A stretch of DNA of 9,547 nt. It comes from Angelakisella sp. Its GTDB lineage: Bacteria; Bacillota; Clostridia; Oscillospirales; Ruminococcaceae. Under the pieces are notes generated by a model. It worked only from the letters and a program-made list of their open reading frames with translations. It was not told the origin of the DNA and did not search any database. Made by a program: the position numbers and the translations under genes. Shown piece by piece: positions 6,202 to 9,547 of this stretch. Location: NCBI GenBank assembly GCA_022795575.1, contig JAAWGY010000073.1:1-9547 (forward strand). Reading direction: 5' to 3'. Every line of letters starts with the position of its first letter. Position 1 is the first letter of the stretch.

Positions 6202-8376
6202 ATGGAGAAGACACAAGAGATGATCCGGCAGCTGGCCCGGGAGCTTTCGCTGCGGGAGGAGCAGGTGGCGGCGGCGGTAAAGCTTATCGACGAGGGGAAC
6301 ACCATCCCCTTTATCGCCCGGTACCGCAAGGAGGCCACCGGCAGCATGGAGGACACCGCCCTGCGGGAGCTGGACGACCGCTTGGGCTACCTGCGCAATC
6401 TGGAAAAGCGCCGGGAGGAGGTGCTGCGGTCCATCGAGGAGCAGGGCAAGCTGACCCCGGAGCTGGCCGCGGACATCCAGCAGGCACAGACCCTGGCGGT
6501 GGTGGAGGACCTGTACCGCCCCTATAAGCAGAAGCGCCGCACCCGGGCCAGCGTTGCCCGGGAGAAGGGGTTGGAGCCGCTGGCCCAGGCCATCCTGGCC
6601 CAAAACACCCTGGCCGAGCCCCTCTCCCTGGCCGGGGCCTACCTGGACGAGGAGAAGGGGGTTGCCACCCCCGAGGAGGCCTTGCAGGGGGCGCTGGATA
6701 TCATCGCCGAGGGCATCTCCGACGATGCCGCCATCCGGGGGGAGCTGCGGCGGCTGATCCAGGCGGACGGCATGGTGGCCGTCGCCGGGGAGGGCCAGGA
6801 AAACGGCACCTACGCCATGTACCAGGACTTCTCCGAGGCGGTGGGGCGCATCGCCCCCCACCGGGTGCTGGCCATCAACCGGGGCGTCAAGGAGGGTGCC
6901 CTTAAGGCCGCCATCCAGCTGCCGGAGGAGCGGGCGGTGGGGCTTATCTGCCGCCGGGTGGTGACAGCCAAAAACCCCTGCGGCCGGGCGGTGGAGGCTG
7001 CCGCCCGGGACAGCTGGAAGCGGCTCATCGCCCCCTCCATGGAAAACGAGACCTTCTCCACCCTCTTTGAGGCGGCCAGCGAGCAGGCCATCAAGGTGTT
7101 TGGGGAAAACCTCCACCACCTGCTGATGCAGCCCCCGGTAAAGGACCGGGTGGTGCTGGGGCTGGACCCCGGGTACCGCAACGGCTGCAAGATCGCCGTG
7201 GTGGACGGCACCGGCAAGGTGCTGGATACCGCCGTGGTCTACCCCACCCAGCCCTATAACCGGGTGGAGGAGGCCAAAAGGAAGCTCACCGCCCTGATCA
7301 AAAAGCACCAGGTGACGGTGGTCTCCATCGGCAACGGCACCGCCAGCCGGGAATCGGAGCAGCTGACGGCGGAGCTGATCCGGGAGCTGGGGCCGGACTA
7401 CCGGCCCGCCGTCTCCTATGTGGTGGTCAGCGAGGCGGGGGCCTCGGTCTACTCCGCCAGCAAGCTGGCCAGCGAGGAGTTTCCCCAATTCGACGTCAAC
7501 CTCCGCAGCGCCGTTTCCATCGCCCGGCGGCTCCAGGACCCCCTGGCGGAGCTGGTAAAGATCGACCCCAAGGCCATCGGCATCGGCCAGTACCAGCACG
7601 ATATGCCCCCAGCCCGGCTGGAAAGCGCCCTCAGCGGCGTGGTGGAAAGCTGCGTCAACTCGGTGGGGGTGGACCTGAACACCGCCAGCGGCTCCCTCCT
7701 GGGCCATGTGGCGGGCATCAACGCCGCCATCGCCAAAAGCATTGTGGCTTACCGGGAGGAGAACGGCAGCTTTACTGCCCGCAGCCAGCTGCTTAAGGTC
7801 CCCAAGTTGGGCAAAAAGACCTACGAGCAGTGCGCCGGCTTTCTGCGCATCCCCGGGGCCAAAAACCCCCTGGACGCCACCGCCGTCCACCCGGAGAGCT
7901 ACACCGCCGCAAAGGCCCTGCTGGAGGAGTGCGGCTGGAAGCTCTGCGATGTGGGCACCCCGGCCCTCCGGGAGCTCCCCGCCCAGGCGGAGGCCAAGGG
8001 CCTTGGCGGCCTGGCCCAGCGGCTGGGGGTGGGGGAGCCCACCATCCGGGACATCATCGACGAGCTTTTGAAGCCGGGCCGGGACCCCCGGGACCAGCTG
8101 CCGCCCCCTCTGCTGCGCACCGACGTCATGGAGCTTAAGGACCTGAAGCCGGAGATGGTCCTTACCGGCACGGTGCGCAACGTCATCGACTTTGGGGCCT
8201 TTGTGGACATCGGCGTCCACGAGGACGGGCTGGTCCACGTCAGCCAGCTGGCCGACCGGTTTGTCCGCCACCCCAGCCAGGTGGTCAAGGTGGGGGACGT
8301 GGTAAAGGTAAAGGTGCTGGAGGTGGATATGAAGCGCAAACGGATCTCCCTGACCATGAAGGGCCTGAACCAGTGA
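6202..8376 (+). CDS. tex: Tex family RNA-binding transcription accessory protein
   Basis: The 724-residue protein matches the length of Gram-positive Tex. Domains in order: an N-terminal helical Tex domain with IPFIARYRKEATGSMEDTAL near residues 36-55; a YqgF/RNase H-like domain from about 318 (VLGLDPGYRNGCKIAVVDG); helix-hairpin-helix segments from about 490, with GVDLNTAS and VPKLGKKTYEQCAGFLRI; and a C-terminal S1 RNA-binding domain at about 648-724 (GTVRNVIDFGAFVDIGVHEDGLVH). Tex proteins bind nucleic acid and affect transcription; the precise role in Clostridia is unsettled. The ATG at 6202 was chosen because the preceding frame encodes terminator sequence and GAGGAGG/AGAAGG lie just upstream. 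It probably stands alone. A long antisense frame covers it but is a shadow. Confidence 0.96.
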   Translation: MEKTQEMIRQLARELSLREEQVAAAVKLIDEGNTIPFIARYRKEATGSMEDTALRELDDRLGYLRNLEKRREEVLRSIEEQGKLTPELAADIQQAQTLAVVEDLYRPYKQKRRTRASVAREKGLEPLAQAILAQNTLAEPLSLAGAYLDEEKGVATPEEALQGALDIIAEGISDDAAIRGELRRLIQADGMVAVAGEGQENGTYAMYQDFSEAVGRIAPHRVLAINRGVKEGALKAAIQLPEERAVGLICRRVVTAKNPCGRAVEAAARDSWKRLIAPSMENETFSTLFEAASEQAIKVFGENLHHLLMQPPVKDRVVLGLDPGYRNGCKIAVVDGTGKVLDTAVVYPTQPYNRVEEAKRKLTALIKKHQVTVVSIGNGTASRESEQLTAELIRELGPDYRPAVSYVVVSEAGASVYSASKLASEEFPQFDVNLRSAVSIARRLQDPLAELVKIDPKAIGIGQYQHDMPPARLESALSGVVESCVNSVGVDLNTASGSLLGHVAGINAAIAKSIVAYREENGSFTARSQLLKVPKLGKKTYEQCAGFLRIPGAKNPLDATAVHPESYTAAKALLEECGWKLCDVGTPALRELPAQAEAKGLGGLAQRLGVGEPTIRDIIDELLKPGRDPRDQLPPPLLRTDVMELKDLKPEMVLTGTVRNVIDFGAFVDIGVHEDGLVHVSQLADRFVRHPSQVVKVGDVVKVKVLEVDMKRKRISLTMKGLNQ

Positions 8377-8384
8377 CCCAGCCG

Positions 8385-8412
8385 CCCCGGGACATGAAAC
8401 GCGGGCCCGGGG
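8385..8412 (+). other. GC-rich hairpin after tex
   Basis: CCCCGGG (8385-8391) can pair with CCCGGGG (8406-8412) around a 14-nt loop just after the tex stop. There is no T-run behind it, so it is a weak candidate for ending the tex transcript. Confidence 0.35.
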
Positions 8413-8452
8413 AATAGGATAAACCGAGAACCGGTATTCATAACGGTGGGAT

Positions 8453-8562
8453 GCCAGCCGGGTGTGAATTTTTTCGACTGGCAAGGAAAAAGCGGAGGAA
8501 TCCTTTGTGGATTTCGAGTGTTTTTGACGCAGTCCAGGCGGAAAGAGGCACGCCCGGCTGGC
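8453..8562. repeat. Palindrome-bounded interspersed repeat upstream of mntP
   Basis: The arms GCCAGCCGGGTGTG (8453-8466) and CACGCCCGGCTGGC (8549-8562) are inverted copies matching at 13 of 14 bases. The core between them aligns with the sequence at the right edge of the window (about 9489-9546): both contain AATTTTTT, GACTG, AAAAAGCG, AGGAAT, TTGTG/GTGTG and ATTTC in the same order and spacing. Weaker similarity extends to the left of both copies. This suggests a non-coding MITE-like family unrelated to that at 1901-2065. It carries no gene and occupies the leader or promoter region of mntP. Confidence 0.6.
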
Positions 8563-8617
8563 GTTTCAATATTGTGAAGACAGGCTACAAGCCTATCTAC
8601 ATATGGGAGGACGTAAA

Positions 8618-9172
8618 ATGGAGCTGTGGGAACTGCTGCTCATCGGCGTGGGGCTATCCATGGACGCCTTTGCCGTTTCGATCTGCAAGGGCCTTACCGC
8701 CCGCCAGGCGACGCTGGGCCGGTGCCTGACGGCGGGGGCCTACTTCGGGGGCTTCCAGGCCCTGATGCCCCTGCTGGGGTACCTTTTGGGCACCCGCCTG
8801 GAGGCCTTTATCGTCAACGTGGACCACTGGATTGCCTTTGTGCTGCTGGGGGTGATTGGCTTTAACATGGTGCGGGAGGCGGGCAAGCAAGAGGAGGTGG
8901 ACCCCTCCTTTGGCCCCGGGGCGATGCTCCCCCTGGCGTTGGCAACCAGCATCGACGCCCTGGCGGTAGGCGTCACCTTCGCCTGTCTGAGGGTGGAGAT
9001 CCTCCCCGCCATCGCCATCATCGGGACCACTACCCTGCTCCTCTCCGGGGCGGGGGTGAAGCTGGGCAGCGTCTTTGGCACCCGGTACAAGGCCGGTGCG
9101 GAGCTGGCCGGCGGGGTGGTGCTGATCCTCATGGGGACCAAGATTTTGCTGGAGCACACCGGGTTGATCTAA
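8618..9172 (+). CDS. mntP: Manganese efflux pump MntP (YebN family)
   Basis: The 184-residue inner-membrane protein has the family's length and about six hydrophobic helices. It shows the two-fold repeated signature of the family: GVGLSMDAFAVSICKGL near residues 9-25 and LALATSIDALAVGVTF near 107-122. The acidic Asp in each is thought to take part in Mn2+ transport. It should export excess Mn2+ from the cytoplasm. The ATG at 8618 follows GGGAGG (8605-8610) with a 7-base gap; an in-frame ATG at 8603 overlaps that ribosome-binding site and was rejected. Homologues are often controlled by a yybP-ykoY manganese riboswitch or MntR; I find no such riboswitch in the 241 bases upstream, where an interspersed repeat lies instead. 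Confidence 0.95.
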   Translation: MELWELLLIGVGLSMDAFAVSICKGLTARQATLGRCLTAGAYFGGFQALMPLLGYLLGTRLEAFIVNVDHWIAFVLLGVIGFNMVREAGKQEEVDPSFGPGAMLPLALATSIDALAVGVTFACLRVEILPAIAIIGTTTLLLSGAGVKLGSVFGTRYKAGAELAGGVVLILMGTKILLEHTGLI

Positions 9173-9173
9173 A

Positions 9174-9187
9174 AAGCTGTACCAATA
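9174..9187. repeat. 14-bp direct repeat, copy 1
   Basis: AAGCTGTACCAATA occurs here, two bases after the mntP stop, and again at 9454-9467 in the same orientation. The second copy leads into the interspersed repeat at the right edge, so this one may be a remnant end of the same family or mark the border of the intervening 266 bases. Confidence 0.55.
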
Positions 9188-9453
9188 AACCAAACCGTGG
9201 TGGGAGGGGGAAGGCTTTAGGCCGGTGGTCCCAAAATGCGCCCACTTACAGCGCCTTCGGCGCGCAGTGGGCTGTTTTGGGGAGAAAGCGGCTACTCCTA
9301 ACCCCGGCCGTGGTTTGCGCTTCCCCGCCAGGAGGCTACCAACCCGCCATTGCCCCCATCCCCACCTAAAAGCAGCTGTTTAGAACCGCGGCCTGACGGC
9401 CTACAACAAAACGGCAGGGCCTGTGCCAAAAACACAAGCCCTGTCGTTATTAG
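9188..9453. other. Gene-free stretch with strong secondary structure
   Basis: I find no credible gene between mntP and the right-edge repeat. A long interrupted hairpin lies at 9230-9281: CCCAAAA, CCCACT and GCGCC pair with GGCGC, AGTGGG and TTTTGGG, with small symmetrical internal loops and a TTC tip, 18 base pairs in all. No T-run follows on the plus strand. The rest has pyrimidine-rich, GC-rich sequence without recognised motifs. A structured RNA or a decayed repeat is possible. Confidence 0.4.
9411..9447. terminator. Terminator-like hairpin, best read on the minus strand
   Basis: ACGGCAGGGCCTGTG (9411-9425) pairs with CACAAGCCCTGTCGT (9433-9447) around a CCAAAAA loop, with one G-U pair and one mismatch. 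On the minus strand it is followed by TTTTGTTGT, so it could end a leftward transcript from beyond the window; on the plus strand only TATT follows, so it is a weaker end for mntP. Confidence 0.55.
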
Positions 9454-9547
9454 AAGCTGTACCAATAGCTGAAGTGCGCAGATTGGCGAGCAAATTTTTT
9501 GACTGCCGATGCCAAAAAAGCGCAGGAATACTGTGTGTATTTCAAGA
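9454..9547. repeat. Interspersed repeat, second copy, running off the right edge
   Basis: The copy begins with AAGCTGTACCAATA (9454-9467, identical to 9174-9187). From about 9489 its core aligns with the repeat core at about 8463-8518 upstream of mntP. The inverted arm that should close it would lie outside the window. No gene is seen. Confidence 0.55.

Noticed and set aside
6094..8484. A 796-codon open frame antisense to tex
   Set aside because: It mirrors tex almost exactly, is rich in His, Gly, Pro and Leu, shows no domain I recognise, and results from GC-rich third positions. Tex on the plus strand has clear domains throughout.
8377..8617. yybP-ykoY manganese riboswitch upstream of mntP
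   Set aside because: I looked for the GGGGAGUAG-like start and the conserved 3' side and did not find them. A repeat occupies the middle of the gap.
8451..8729. A 92-codon open frame spanning the repeat and the start of mntP
   Set aside because: It starts inside the repeat, overlaps mntP in another frame and has no ribosome-binding site or domain.
1..9547. CRISPR array, tRNA, rRNA, transposase or defence genes
   Set aside because: No regular spaced repeats, cloverleaf with a T-loop motif, rRNA segment or matching protein family was seen on either strand.

Overview
The window is GC-rich DNA with Firmicutes-style ribosome-binding sites, sigma-70/SigA-type promoters, intrinsic terminators and short palindromic interspersed repeats. 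The gene set (DUF1846, bactofilin, Tex, MntP, a riboswitch-controlled corrinoid transporter) and the codon use fit a gut Clostridia of the Oscillospirales type. This assignment is an inference; there is no rRNA or other decisive marker here.

Layout. Positions 1-110 hold a row of small GC-rich hairpins downstream of a minus-strand DUF1846 gene (111-1616). That gene diverges from a plus-strand transporter operon. The 816-base gap between them holds a promoter for each direction, a class-I-like cobalamin riboswitch (about 1795-2157), a very structured expression platform and a strong intrinsic terminator (2313-2372). Then come three tightly packed genes: a lipoprotein binding protein (btuF-like, 2433-3569), a FecCD/BtuC permease (3566-4633) and an ABC ATPase (4635-5390). 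A near-consensus promoter with a perfect 14-bp palindrome at its start site drives a bactofilin (5507-6085). A terminator separates it from tex (6202-8376). After a 241-base repeat-bearing gap comes mntP, a manganese exporter (8618-9172). The last 375 bases hold no gene, only hairpins and repeats.

How the parts work together. The riboswitch and BtuFCD form one unit: when internal cobalamin is high, the aptamer should favour the terminator and stop transcription of its own importer. Bactofilin, Tex and MntP look like independent housekeeping or homeostasis genes.

The most notable observation is that the cobalamin riboswitch is interrupted by a 165-bp palindromic MITE-like element (1901-2065) flanked by TAA on both sides. 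The insertion lies exactly in the loop of a peripheral hairpin. With the insert and one TAA removed, the aptamer shrinks from 363 to 195 nt, a normal length. One arm of the same repeat abuts the stop codon of the bactofilin gene. A second, unrelated repeat family lies upstream of mntP and runs off the right edge of the window. I see no defence system, CRISPR array, tRNA or rRNA.
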